Assembly: GCA_902809985.1 (NCBI GenBank)
Contig: CADDXC010000001.1
Coordinates: 1,426,001 to 1,490,000, forward strand
DNA length: 64,000 nt
Direction: 5' to 3'
Origin: Clostridiaceae bacterium BL-3
Lineage (GTDB): Bacteria; Bacillota; Clostridia; Clostridiales; Clostridiaceae
Shown: piece by piece, positions 35,251 through 43,474 of the stretch
Position numbering within the stretch: the stretch's first letter is position 1
Layout: every line of letters starts with the position of its first letter
Position numbers and translations under genes: made by a program
The notes under the pieces: generated by a model
What the model was told of the DNA's origin: nothing
Seen by the model: only the letters and a program-made list of their open reading frames with translations
The model's database searches: none

Positions 35251-36636
35251 TCAATCCATTATAGTTCCTGGGTTAAGAATTCCATTTGGATCAAATGCAT
35301 TTTTTATATTTTTCATAATTTCAATTTCCCTTTCAGTAAACTGAAGGGGCATATGCTTCTTTCTCGTCTTTCCAGTACCATGCTCTGCAGTTACGGTACC
35401 TCCATACTTTAAGGCAGTTTTATACATCTTTTCTTTTAATTCCTCGTAGTAAGAAGGCAATTTGCCATTTTCACCCATGATAAAATTATGAATATTTCCA
35501 TCGGCAATATGTCCTAAAGACACGATATTGTTGTTATATTTTTCAGCAAGAGCTGCTATATCATCAAAGAACTCGGGAACCGTTGATGGAGGCACTGCTA
35601 TATCAAGTGCATCCGATATATTATCCTTATAAGGCCCATAGGCATTGCTCCTTATTTCAAGAATATTTCTCTGCTCCTTTGCAGTCTCAGCTATAATACT
35701 ATCCACCGAATTGTATTTTTCACATATCTCTACAATCTTTTCACTATTGGAGTACAATCCATCTTCTGTAGGCTCATCCAACATGAATATCAGATCCACA
35801 GAACCCCCATTGTCTGCAGGCCATTTGCTGCCAAGCTGCTGTGCAGCTTTTTCCGCCACAATCCTATCCATATATTCCACCGCCAGCGGAGTAATGCCAT
35901 CCTGCAGTATTTTAGGAACTGAATCGCAGGCTTCCCTTCTCGTATTAAAGGAAACTACAAGAGTGCCCGTATACTTGTTTTTGGCATAGAGTTTCAAAGT
36001 GGCCTTTGTAATGATTCCCAGCGTTCCCTCACTTCCAATCATCATGTGGAGCAGATCATAGCCCATATTGTTTTTTATAAGCTTTCCTCCAAGGTTAACT
36101 ATTTCACCTGTTGGAAGGACTACTTCCAGTGCTTTCACGTGATTTCTCATGATTCCATGCTTTACGGCTTTCGTCCCACCGGCATTTGTGGCAACCATCC
36201 CACCTATTTGTGCCCCCTCATCTCCTGGGTGTATAGGGAAGAACAATTTGCTTTCACTTCCCAGCACCTCCAACAGATCTGCCAAAGTTACCCCTGCTTC
36301 AACAGTTATCATCAGATTCTTTTCATCCAGCTCAACAACCTTATTGAGCCTTTCAAGAGACAGAACTATTCCCGGCTTTATCGGTATGGCTCCACCTACA
36401 ACTCCTGTACCTCCTCCTCTTGTAGTAACAGGAATCAGGTTCTTGTTGGCATATTTTAATATTTCAGATATTTCTTCCGGCGAACCGGGTTTAACTACCA
36501 CAGAATCTTCTGATGCCTCCGGCCTCAACAGCGGTTCAGTTTCATCATATAGATAACCCTGCATCTTAGACAAGTCATCCAACACCCAGTCCTCTCCTAC
36601 AATTTGCACTAAACTTTCAATTATTTCATCTTTCAA
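35251..36636 (-). CDS. FAD-binding 2-hydroxyacid oxidoreductase, GlcD/LctD type (copy 2)
   Basis: 461-residue flavoprotein, last gene of an etfB-etfA-glcD operon. It has the same architecture as copy 1: TTRGGGTGVVGGAIPIKPG, HPGDEGAQIGGMVATNAGG, GSEGTLGIITKATLKLY, SLGHIADGNIHNFI, TAEHGTGKTRKKH and FDPNGILNPGTI. The TTG at 36636 follows AAAGGGGGC, as in copy 1; a longer in-frame reading adds ten unlikely residues. The enzyme family donates electrons to, or takes them from, EtfAB. In acetogens EtfBA with such a protein forms an electron-bifurcating lactate dehydrogenase. The Leu-type T-box on the operon suggests a different, amino-acid-linked substrate here. Confidence 0.92.
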   Translation of the reverse strand: MKDEIIESLVQIVGEDWVLDDLSKMQGYLYDETEPLLRPEASEDSVVVKPGSPEEISEILKYANKNLIPVTTRGGGTGVVGGAIPIKPGIVLSLERLNKVVELDEKNLMITVEAGVTLADLLEVLGSESKLFFPIHPGDEGAQIGGMVATNAGGTKAVKHGIMRNHVKALEVVLPTGEIVNLGGKLIKNNMGYDLLHMMIGSEGTLGIITKATLKLYAKNKYTGTLVVSFNTRREACDSVPKILQDGITPLAVEYMDRIVAEKAAQQLGSKWPADNGGSVDLIFMLDEPTEDGLYSNSEKIVEICEKYNSVDSIIAETAKEQRNILEIRSNAYGPYKDNISDALDIAVPPSTVPEFFDDIAALAEKYNNNIVSLGHIADGNIHNFIMGENGKLPSYYEELKEKMYKTALKYGGTVTAEHGTGKTRKKHMPLQFTEREIEIMKNIKNAFDPNGILNPGTIMD

Positions 36637-36662
36637 TGTTATTGCCCCCTTTTTATGAATTG

Positions 36663-37649
36663 TCAAACTGTATGCTTATTTTTTATTTCATCAATCAATT
36701 CAGGTATTATTTTATACATATCTTCTACTATTCCATAATCCGCTACGTTGAATATAGGAGCAGATGGATCCGTATTGATTGCCACTATAAACTCCGATTC
36801 CTTCATACCCGCCAGATGCTGCGGTGCTCCTGAAATTCCACAGGCTATATATATTTTAGGTTTTACTCTGTTTCCGCTGTATCCTACCTGAAAATCTTTT
36901 GAAATAAACCCATCATCTACAACACTTCTGCTTGCACCAACTAATCCTCCAAGCAAATCTGCCAATTCTTTAATCATCTGGAAATCTTCAGCTTTCTTCA
37001 GTCCCTTGCCTGCTGCTACTATTACGCTGGCATCTGAAATATTTACTTCTTGCTGCTTCAATTCACTTATGACTTCTACCAGTTGGTTTTGCGGTTTTAC
37101 TGCAGCTACTTTGATAATTTCCCCTTTATTTTGCTCATCTCTTTGTGCTTCATCAAATTCCTTGTACCTTACTGTAGACATCTGGGGATAAGTATCTGTC
37201 TTTATGTGGGCCAATATGTTTTCACTAAATGCAGGTCTTATTTGAATTAATTTTCCATCTTCGTCTATTTCAAGGCCTGTACAATCCGCTGTAAGACCTG
37301 TATTCAACGCTGCTGCCAGCCTTGGTGCCAGAGATCTTCCAAGGCTGGTGGCTCCTATAAGGAAAATTTCAGGTTTGATTTTAGATATAATCTGTTCCAG
37401 ATTTATTTTATAAACAAGCTCTTCAGGCTCATCAAATACATCATCTTCTACATAAAAAACTTTATCGGCACCCCTGTATATCAGTTCTCCTGCTTTTATA
37501 CCACTAGGCCCCAAAAGCACACTGTATACCGGAACATTCAATTTATCTGCAAGCTCCCCGGCCTTTCCGAGAAGCTCATAACTTACCTTGTGGATATTGC
37601 CTTTCTTCTGCTCTGCAAATACCAATATACCTTTATACTCTTTCTCCAT
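36663..37649 (-). CDS. etfA: Electron transfer flavoprotein, alpha subunit
   Basis: 328-residue EtfA. The N-terminal half (GILVFAEQKKGNIHKVSYELLGKAGELAD) forms the ETF domain. The C-terminal FAD-binding part is clear: GLVGASRSVVDDGFISKDFQVGYSG, KPKIYIACGISGAPQHLAGMKESEFIVAINTD and APIFNVADYGIVEDM. No additional ferredoxin domain is present at the N-terminus, unlike some bifurcating lactate-type EtfA proteins. The ATG at 37649 follows GGTGG and lies five bases after the etfB stop. It transfers electrons between GlcD copy 2 and other carriers. Confidence 0.95.
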   Translation of the reverse strand: MEKEYKGILVFAEQKKGNIHKVSYELLGKAGELADKLNVPVYSVLLGPSGIKAGELIYRGADKVFYVEDDVFDEPEELVYKINLEQIISKIKPEIFLIGATSLGRSLAPRLAAALNTGLTADCTGLEIDEDGKLIQIRPAFSENILAHIKTDTYPQMSTVRYKEFDEAQRDEQNKGEIIKVAAVKPQNQLVEVISELKQQEVNISDASVIVAAGKGLKKAEDFQMIKELADLLGGLVGASRSVVDDGFISKDFQVGYSGNRVKPKIYIACGISGAPQHLAGMKESEFIVAINTDPSAPIFNVADYGIVEDMYKIIPELIDEIKNKHTV

Positions 37650-37653
37650 ATTA

Positions 37654-38451
37654 TCAATCCACCACCTTTTTTTCTTCAAATATGTCAACAAGCTTCTCTA
37701 CTGCTTGAGGAATATTTTCCCTGTATATTTTCCCTTCCCTTTTTGCCGTTTGGGGAACCTCAATTTTTTTAACCTTCGTAGGAGAACCCTTAAGTCCCAC
37801 TTTGTCTGCACCCAGATTTTCCTCTAAATCCTTAAAGGTCATAACTTCTATTTCAGCCTTTCTGGCCTTCATCTTGTTCTTAAAAGATGGAAGTCTCGGT
37901 ACGTTTATATCTTTTGTCACCGTAATAAGCGCGGGTAGTTTTATACTTTTTAAATAAGTTCCCTCCCATATTTCAGAGCAAACCTTGATTTCACTTTCAC
38001 TTATCTCCTGGATTTTGCTTATATAGCTCCCATGAGGAATATTTAAAAATTCCGCTATTTCAGGTCCAACTTGCCCCGTATCGCCGTCTACTGTCTTTTC
38101 ACCGGCAATTATAAGATCATATGCACCTATCTTCTCAATTGTACTGGACAATATAGTAGATGTAGCCCTAGTATCTGAGCCTCCAAATTTTATATCACTT
38201 ACAAGCACTCCCCTCGTAGCTCCTCTTGCAATACACTCCTTCAATGCATCCTTTGCACTTGGCGGCCCCATACTTACAGCTGTTATAGTTGAATCAATCT
38301 TTTCACCTATCTGTACTGCCGCTTCCAGAGCATTCAAATCAAAAGGATTAATTTCTGTACCAGCAGATTTACGATCCACCACTCCCCTTTCACTGTCAAA
38401 TTTTACTTTCTCCATATCCGGTACTTGTTTAACCAAAACTACAATATTCAT
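37654..38451 (-). CDS. etfB: Electron transfer flavoprotein, beta subunit
   Basis: 265-residue EtfB starting MNIVVLVKQVPDMEKVKF. NPFDLNALEAAVQIGEKIDSTITAVSMGPPSAKDALKECIARGATRGVLVSD is the nucleotide-binding domain. AGEKTVDGDTGQVGPEIAEFLNIPHGSYIS and LPALITVTKDINVPRLPSFKNKMKARK are the family signatures. The arrangement AGEKTVDGDTGQVG is also found in bifurcating ETFs. The ATG follows TGGAGG. It is the first gene behind the Leu-type T-box. Confidence 0.95.
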   Translation of the reverse strand: MNIVVLVKQVPDMEKVKFDSERGVVDRKSAGTEINPFDLNALEAAVQIGEKIDSTITAVSMGPPSAKDALKECIARGATRGVLVSDIKFGGSDTRATSTILSSTIEKIGAYDLIIAGEKTVDGDTGQVGPEIAEFLNIPHGSYISKIQEISESEIKVCSEIWEGTYLKSIKLPALITVTKDINVPRLPSFKNKMKARKAEIEVMTFKDLEENLGADKVGLKGSPTKVKKIEVPQTAKREGKIYRENIPQAVEKLVDIFEEKKVVD

Positions 38452-38562
38452 ACAACAGCCTCCATTTCTCTTATAATTTTAACAGTGCTGCAACCAGTAC
38501 ATTATATATGCATGTAAACTGTTCCATTAACATGCTGTTTGCAAATTTTATTAATTTAAAAA

Positions 38563-38808
38563 TAAAAAAGTAGCTCTTTTTCGCTGGGGCGAAAAAGAGC
38601 TACCGCGGTACCACCCAATTTTATGCTCAATTGATGTAACGATTTATACAAAAACCGGCTCAGCTTACTAACTATATCTACATTCAGCCTGCAGCTCCTG
38701 GATGAGTTTCAATATGTGTATTTACAGGTTCCCACCTAATTCCCGTTCTCTTCAAATATCTTCATATTTACTTTGTCCTATCAAAGCTTTTGTGTTTTTT
38801 ATTTGTTG
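38563..38808 (-). ncRNA. T-box riboswitch, leucine-type specifier (etfBA-glcD leader)
   Basis: On the minus strand Stem I is seen with GAAGAGAACGGG and TTAGGTGGGAACCTG. GAAA precedes the aligned specifier CTC (38706-38704), a leucine codon, then the conserved GCAGGCTGAA. The 14-base T-box TGGGTGGTACCGCGG is at 38617-38603. The terminator GTAGCTCTTTTTCGC pairs perfectly with GCGAAAAAGAGCTAC (38570-38603) and ends in a T-run. The etfB start lies about 110 bases after the terminator, with nothing else between. Uncharged tRNA-Leu would be predicted to allow expression. Confidence 0.9.
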
Positions 38809-38814
38809 AGTTAT

Positions 38815-38843
38815 AGTTTACTATACATTTTTACCAATGTCAA
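38815..38843 (-). promoter_or_regulatory. Promoter for the etfBA-glcD T-box leader
   Basis: Minus-strand TTGACA and TAAACT are separated by 17 bp, just upstream of the T-box Stem I. The same core, with few changes, is upstream of glcD copy 1. Confidence 0.75.
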
Positions 38844-38994
38844 TAAATGCTGCAATAAAAATTCAGTTCAAAAACATAAAAAGTGAGTATTTTGCCGTTT
38901 CTCATTATCAGGTTTTACCTTTTCTGTGACTATTATATTTGCTTGTCTAAATTCCAACTATCCAGTAAGTTAAGTTTTAACAATTACCAAATAA

Positions 38995-39867
38995 TCATAT
39001 ATTGCACACTACTTTACTCACTCCAATTCCAATTGCATTAGGGCCGACATGACATCCTATACTAAATGCTAAGGGATCATAAGTAACCTGTATATTATCA
39101 AAAGCAGCAGATACTTCATTTTTCCATTTTACTGCCATCTCATCATCTAAGAAACTTCCAGCAGCCCCTATTTTTATTCTTAAAGTACTTGGATCCCCAA
39201 AACGAAGATTAATATCATCTTTTATTGCCTCTATCATTTTCTTTTTACATTTATTCATTCCTCTGGTTACTGAAAAGGCATCTAATTTGCCTCCTTGAAT
39301 AGTTAAAACAGGCTTTATATTTAAAACGGAACCCACAGCTGCACCTGCAGGAGTTACTCGTCCTCCCTTTTTCAAATACTCCAATGTATCCACTGCAATA
39401 TATATACTGGATTCATAAGCATTTTTCTCTAAGATTCTTTTTATATCAAAGGCCGAGTAATTGTTTCTGGATAGGCTTACAGCTTCCATAACCGAGTGCT
39501 TTTGTGTAACAGATATTCTATGATTATCTACTACCTCCACACGTCCTTTATATTCCAATGCCAAACTCAAAGCAGTATGACAAGAACTGCTTAATCCGCT
39601 GGACATAGGTATATATACAATCTCATCATATCCATCGTTTAAAATAGATTCCCATAAATTTACAACATTTCCTGGAGATGGCTGTGATGTTGAAACATTT
39701 TTTCCTGATATAAGGCTATTATAAAATAATTCCTTAGTAATATTTTTTCCTTCAAAATAAATATCATCCTCAATAATGATAGGCATGGGAAGAATATAAA
39801 TGCCCCATTCTTTTGCTTCACGTTCAGATATTCCACTATTACTATCAGTTACAACAGCTATATTCAT
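38995..39867 (-). CDS. DegV-family fatty-acid-binding protein
   Basis: 290-residue DegV/FakB-type protein that holds a fatty acid for phosphorylation by fatty-acid kinase. VVTDSNSGISEREAKEWGIYILPMPI, SGKNVSTSQPSPGNV and YIPMSSGLSSSCHTALSLA are the lipid-carboxylate binding region (Ser/Thr after TSQP). It also has YLKKGGRVTPAGAAVGSVLNIKPVL. Monocistronic; no FakA is adjacent. The 127-bp gap on its 3' side leads to the etf promoter. Confidence 0.92.
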   Translation of the reverse strand: MNIAVVTDSNSGISEREAKEWGIYILPMPIIIEDDIYFEGKNITKELFYNSLISGKNVSTSQPSPGNVVNLWESILNDGYDEIVYIPMSSGLSSSCHTALSLALEYKGRVEVVDNHRISVTQKHSVMEAVSLSRNNYSAFDIKRILEKNAYESSIYIAVDTLEYLKKGGRVTPAGAAVGSVLNIKPVLTIQGGKLDAFSVTRGMNKCKKKMIEAIKDDINLRFGDPSTLRIKIGAAGSFLDDEMAVKWKNEVSAAFDNIQVTYDPLAFSIGCHVGPNAIGIGVSKVVCNI

Positions 39868-40256
39868 TTAGTAGCTTTACTCCTTATTATGACAAATTTA
39901 GGTTTATTAAAGGTAACCTATAACCCAAAATCTTCGGTTATATTTTCTAAAATGCAAATACATTAGAATGCTCATTCTGAGCATAAGTATATCTCTACGT
40001 AAAAAATTACTGTTTTTTAACCTAAGTCATATAAACATTTTATCATTTTATGCTGAGATTTACAAAAGTCTCTTACAAAAATTTTTAACTGTGTAATCTT
40101 ATTTATTTTATACTAAAATGGATCTTTTACCAATATTATCATTGAATTGGTCTTAAAAACTTGAGTTCCTACATACATTAATGATATAATAAAAACTATT
40201 AGTAAGTTTTGAATTAAATTTCAAGGCTTAATAACCATTTTAAGGGGGAAAATAAA
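39868..40256. other. Intergenic region with divergent promoters
   Basis: 389 bp between the divergent degV and 3D-domain genes. It holds a small hairpin ATAACC/GGTTAT at about 39919-39942 and the promoter of the cell-wall gene: TTGAGT (40161-40166) and TATAAT (40185-40190), 18 bp apart. No further coding signal is seen. Confidence 0.5.
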
Positions 40257-41249
40257 TTGAATAAAAAAACCTTATCTGTTATTATGAGTCTTGTATTAAC
40301 CGTAATGACGTGCGGAAACGTTTTTGCTATATCTTCTACAGCAAATACGTCAGACGAATTAAAACAAGCTCAATATAACAAAAGGCAATTGGAAGCAAAG
40401 GTGGGAGATTTAAATAATCAAATCAATGGCGTAATACAAAAAATTGATGAAAATAAAAAAGATATGAATAGAATCGCCAATAATATCAAAAACACACAGG
40501 TTAAATTGAAAATTGCCAAAAATAATTCCCAATTACAAAATGATCTCTTCAAAAAAAGAGTACGAGCCATGTACATAAATGGCACCAATGGATATCTAGA
40601 GATCATATTGTCTTCCAAAGATTTAAGTGACTTTTTATCTAGAATTGATACTATTACAAGAGTTATAAAGTTTGATAATGGTATTATTGCTAAACTAAAA
40701 AAGAATGAACTAGCTATAGAAATGGAAAAGAAAACTTTAAATACTGAAAACAACAGGTTGCAGTCTTTAAGAGCAAACAATGAGGTTATCTTATCTAAAT
40801 TAAGTAATGACATAAGCCAGCAAAAGCAGCTGCTTTCTAAAGCAACTGAAAGAGAACAAACACTATTGGCTGAACAAAATTCTCAAAATGCACAAACTTC
40901 TTATTATACTGCCATGGCTGGTACTAATGGCGGAAATCAAACCTTGTCCCGTGGAGGATCCTATTCTTATTCTAGAGTCTTCTCCATGCAGGCAACTGCT
41001 TACTGTGACAACGGTTATACAGCTTCTGGAAGACCTACTAGAAGAGATGCCGGCGGTTACAGCACTATTGCTGTAGATCCTAGAGTTATACCTCTTGGCT
41101 CCAGAGTTTATGTAGAGGGATATGGGTATGCTATTGCAGCAGACATCGGTGGAGCTATTAGGGGAAATAGAATAGATTTGTTCGTACCCTCCCAAGCTGA
41201 AGCCCAAAGTTGGGGAAGAAGATCTGTAAATGTATATGTGCTTAATTAA
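40257..41249 (+). CDS. Secreted coiled-coil protein with C-terminal 3D domain
   Basis: 330-residue exported cell-wall protein. A signal peptide (KTLSVIMSLVLTVMTCGNVFA) is followed by a long coiled coil up to about residue 205 (LNNQINGVIQKIDENKKDMNR and similar). The C-terminal 3D domain shows ATAYCDNGYTASG, IAVDPRVIPLGSRVYVEGYGYAIAADIGGAIRGNRIDLFVPS with the three aspartates (VDP, ADI, IDL). Such proteins, like YocH-type autolysins, cleave or remodel peptidoglycan. The start is a TTG after AAGGGGG. Confidence 0.9.
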   Translation: MNKKTLSVIMSLVLTVMTCGNVFAISSTANTSDELKQAQYNKRQLEAKVGDLNNQINGVIQKIDENKKDMNRIANNIKNTQVKLKIAKNNSQLQNDLFKKRVRAMYINGTNGYLEIILSSKDLSDFLSRIDTITRVIKFDNGIIAKLKKNELAIEMEKKTLNTENNRLQSLRANNEVILSKLSNDISQQKQLLSKATEREQTLLAEQNSQNAQTSYYTAMAGTNGGNQTLSRGGSYSYSRVFSMQATAYCDNGYTASGRPTRRDAGGYSTIAVDPRVIPLGSRVYVEGYGYAIAADIGGAIRGNRIDLFVPSQAEAQSWGRRSVNVYVLN

Positions 41250-41266
41250 CCACATTGCTGAATTTC

Positions 41267-41307
41267 AAAAACTGCATGCCTTTTATAAAAAGCATGCAGT
41301 TTTTTTA
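41267..41307 (+). terminator. Terminator after the 3D-domain gene
   Basis: AAAACTGCATGC pairs with GCATGCAGTTTT and is followed by a T-run. A very good intrinsic terminator. Confidence 0.93.
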
Positions 41308-41387
41308 TAGATATTTATCGCCTACTTTATTCATAATATTCTGTATTACTATTTACATGGATCTTCTCACTTCCATTTTCAGCATAA

Positions 41388-43022
41388 TCATTTTAACATG
41401 TTAAGTATAATGTACTTATAAAGTTCCGGAATTACATTAAAAGAATAGGGTAAATTCAACCTCTCCGTATATTTATGCAGATCTTTTCCCTCCCCTCCAA
41501 AAACTATTACCGGAATATTAATTTTTTTCAATTCATCTACAGGAAGTTTATAAATTATATCATATCCCACTATATTGGAAATAAGACTGTCTACAGAAGA
41601 ATCACTTTCACAGATACCTGTATAACTTGCATCTGATATACCCATAAAAAAATCAGTTTTTACTATATTCTCCTGAAACTCTTCTCTCGCATACTCAATG
41701 GCCCCGTCGATAACATCCATGAACTTACTGCTGATGCCATCTTTATTTGTCAGATATTTATGTGGATAATATGGTGGAATAAAGGAAATTATTATCATAG
41801 GCTTTTTTTCTTCATATAACTCATATGCTTCCCTCACTATATTTACAGCTATTGTTTGATTGTCCTTTTTCTCCTTCTTCCACACATCAATTTTTTGACT
41901 TATATAACTGCTAAAATCATCATATTTATTTTCAACTTGTGAAAGAATGTCTCTATAGGTCATGACACAAGGCTGAAAATGCTCAAGGTCCAAATTTTGA
42001 TGCGATTTTTTCTCAAATCCATTTCTTTTTTGCGAGATGTTATCCAATACATTCAAAAAAGCCGTATTAGCTAAACTTTTCAATTTTTCAATAAGCTCTT
42101 CGTATTTTATTTTAAGAGTCAATACATTATAATATGCTGCAGCATAAAGAGGGCTCTGAACCGAATAGAGTTCCTTTAAATCCATCTGTTTTAAGCACAT
42201 AGGCGGCGGAGTAACAGTGCCATAGGCACTATCTGAAAATTTCTCACTACATTCTAACAGTCTGTTAATTTCCGAAACTATCAAATTTGGATTCAAACCG
42301 TTTAATGATTCACCTACATGGGTTTCTTTTCCCACACAAAAAAACAGAGGCATGATCTTACCTACACTGCCTATGTACAATCTCTTACTTTCAATTTCTC
42401 CCTTTTCAGGTATACTTGGCTCAGATATTATCATACCACAGTAATTATACTTCTTTTTTTCAGCTAACTTTAGCAGAAAAGGAACTGCTGCAACCATTCC
42501 CTCAGAATTGCTTTCCTCCCCGGGCACTATGAGAATCATCACATTTCCTTTAAAATTTCTATTTATACTGAATTCTCTTATGAGCTCCATGTTAAGTGCT
42601 ATTCCGAACTTCATGTCTGCCGTCCCTCTTCCAAATATCCAGTTACCTGATTCAACATCTCTTCTAGTGTTTTTATCCAATTCCATTTCTGAAATTTTTT
42701 TAGTACATTTTTCCACGTCAAAGGCTACAGATTTTAAATGCCCAAATTCTTCTATTCCAACTACATCCAAATGTCCCGATAGTATAAATGTACTTTGATC
42801 ACGTTCTTTTCCATTTACCAACGCCCATACAAAGCTTCTGCCCAAAGGATCACCTGCGATATCCTCTATTCCTACATTATGACTATTTTCTTTAAAATAA
42901 GGAATTTCCACAATTTTTTTATATATCTTATCCGCCATAATGCTCTCTTGATTTGTTCCAGATATACTTGGTATAGCTACTAATTCTTTCATAGTATTAT
43001 AGACGTTCTTCTGAAAATCCAT
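41388..43022 (-). CDS. M20-family peptidase, RocB-like
   Basis: 544-residue zinc peptidase-like protein of the RocB (arginine utilisation) type. The metal-binding motifs are LSGHLDVVGIEEFGH, FGRGTADMKFG and IVPGEESNSEG, and the C-terminal part contains SIVGYDIIYKLPVDELKKINIPVIVFGGEGKDLHKYTERLN. Length matches the RocB family. In arginine catabolism RocB has no firmly proven reaction; the family hydrolyses amide bonds. The ATG at 43022 is nine bases after GAGGAG, which belongs to the edge of IS110 copy 2, so the insertion may supply its ribosome site. Confidence 0.87.
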   Translation of the reverse strand: MDFQKNVYNTMKELVAIPSISGTNQESIMADKIYKKIVEIPYFKENSHNVGIEDIAGDPLGRSFVWALVNGKERDQSTFILSGHLDVVGIEEFGHLKSVAFDVEKCTKKISEMELDKNTRRDVESGNWIFGRGTADMKFGIALNMELIREFSINRNFKGNVMILIVPGEESNSEGMVAAVPFLLKLAEKKKYNYCGMIISEPSIPEKGEIESKRLYIGSVGKIMPLFFCVGKETHVGESLNGLNPNLIVSEINRLLECSEKFSDSAYGTVTPPPMCLKQMDLKELYSVQSPLYAAAYYNVLTLKIKYEELIEKLKSLANTAFLNVLDNISQKRNGFEKKSHQNLDLEHFQPCVMTYRDILSQVENKYDDFSSYISQKIDVWKKEKKDNQTIAVNIVREAYELYEEKKPMIIISFIPPYYPHKYLTNKDGISSKFMDVIDGAIEYAREEFQENIVKTDFFMGISDASYTGICESDSSVDSLISNIVGYDIIYKLPVDELKKINIPVIVFGGEGKDLHKYTERLNLPYSFNVIPELYKYIILNMLK

Positions 43023-43288
43023 TTTTCATTCTCCTCGTATAATAAGTTTATAGTCAGTTAAATGACTGCTATAAACTTATTTATTTTTTATATTTTAGTA
43101 TAGATGAGAAAGCATCTGTGCTTTTCTGTGGGAATTCTCCCAATTCCATAATTGCTGTCTGTTCTGCTTCCCATTCTATACAGATTTCATTTAACTATTT
43201 ATAAAGGAATTTCCTAATGCTAAAATAGTTCTAATAGAACTTTAGCAAAGGTTACTGCTGTAATTCTCCTGCAAAACTTATTGTTATT

Positions 43289-43429
43289 GCCTAGAAAGCG
43301 TGCAGCCTGACCAGAGTATCAAATTCTGCTTACACAAATGTTGCATCTCCATCCGTAGCCGCCAGCAAGGTATTTCGCCTGGATGAATGCTGATTACGCG
43401 AGGATGCAGTCAGTGCTCTGGATTAGGAT
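43289..43429 (+). ncRNA. Candidate IS110 bridge RNA, copy 2
   Basis: Same sequence as the copy at 26110-26250, with the CCAGAG/CTCTGG outer stem and the GCATC/GATGC and CATCC/GGATG inner stems. Because the two are identical, their target-binding loops should recognise the same sequence, which can be compared with the two insertion sites. Confidence 0.6.
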
Positions 43430-43474
43430 AATTCCTTTCTAAGTTCTTCATTACTCTCGAAAGGTGGTGATTTC

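Noticed and set aside
31566..38451. Plain D-lactate utilisation operon
   Set aside because: The protein families allow it, but T-box control by amino-acid tRNAs does not fit a simple carbon-source pathway. I keep it as an alternative, not the main call.
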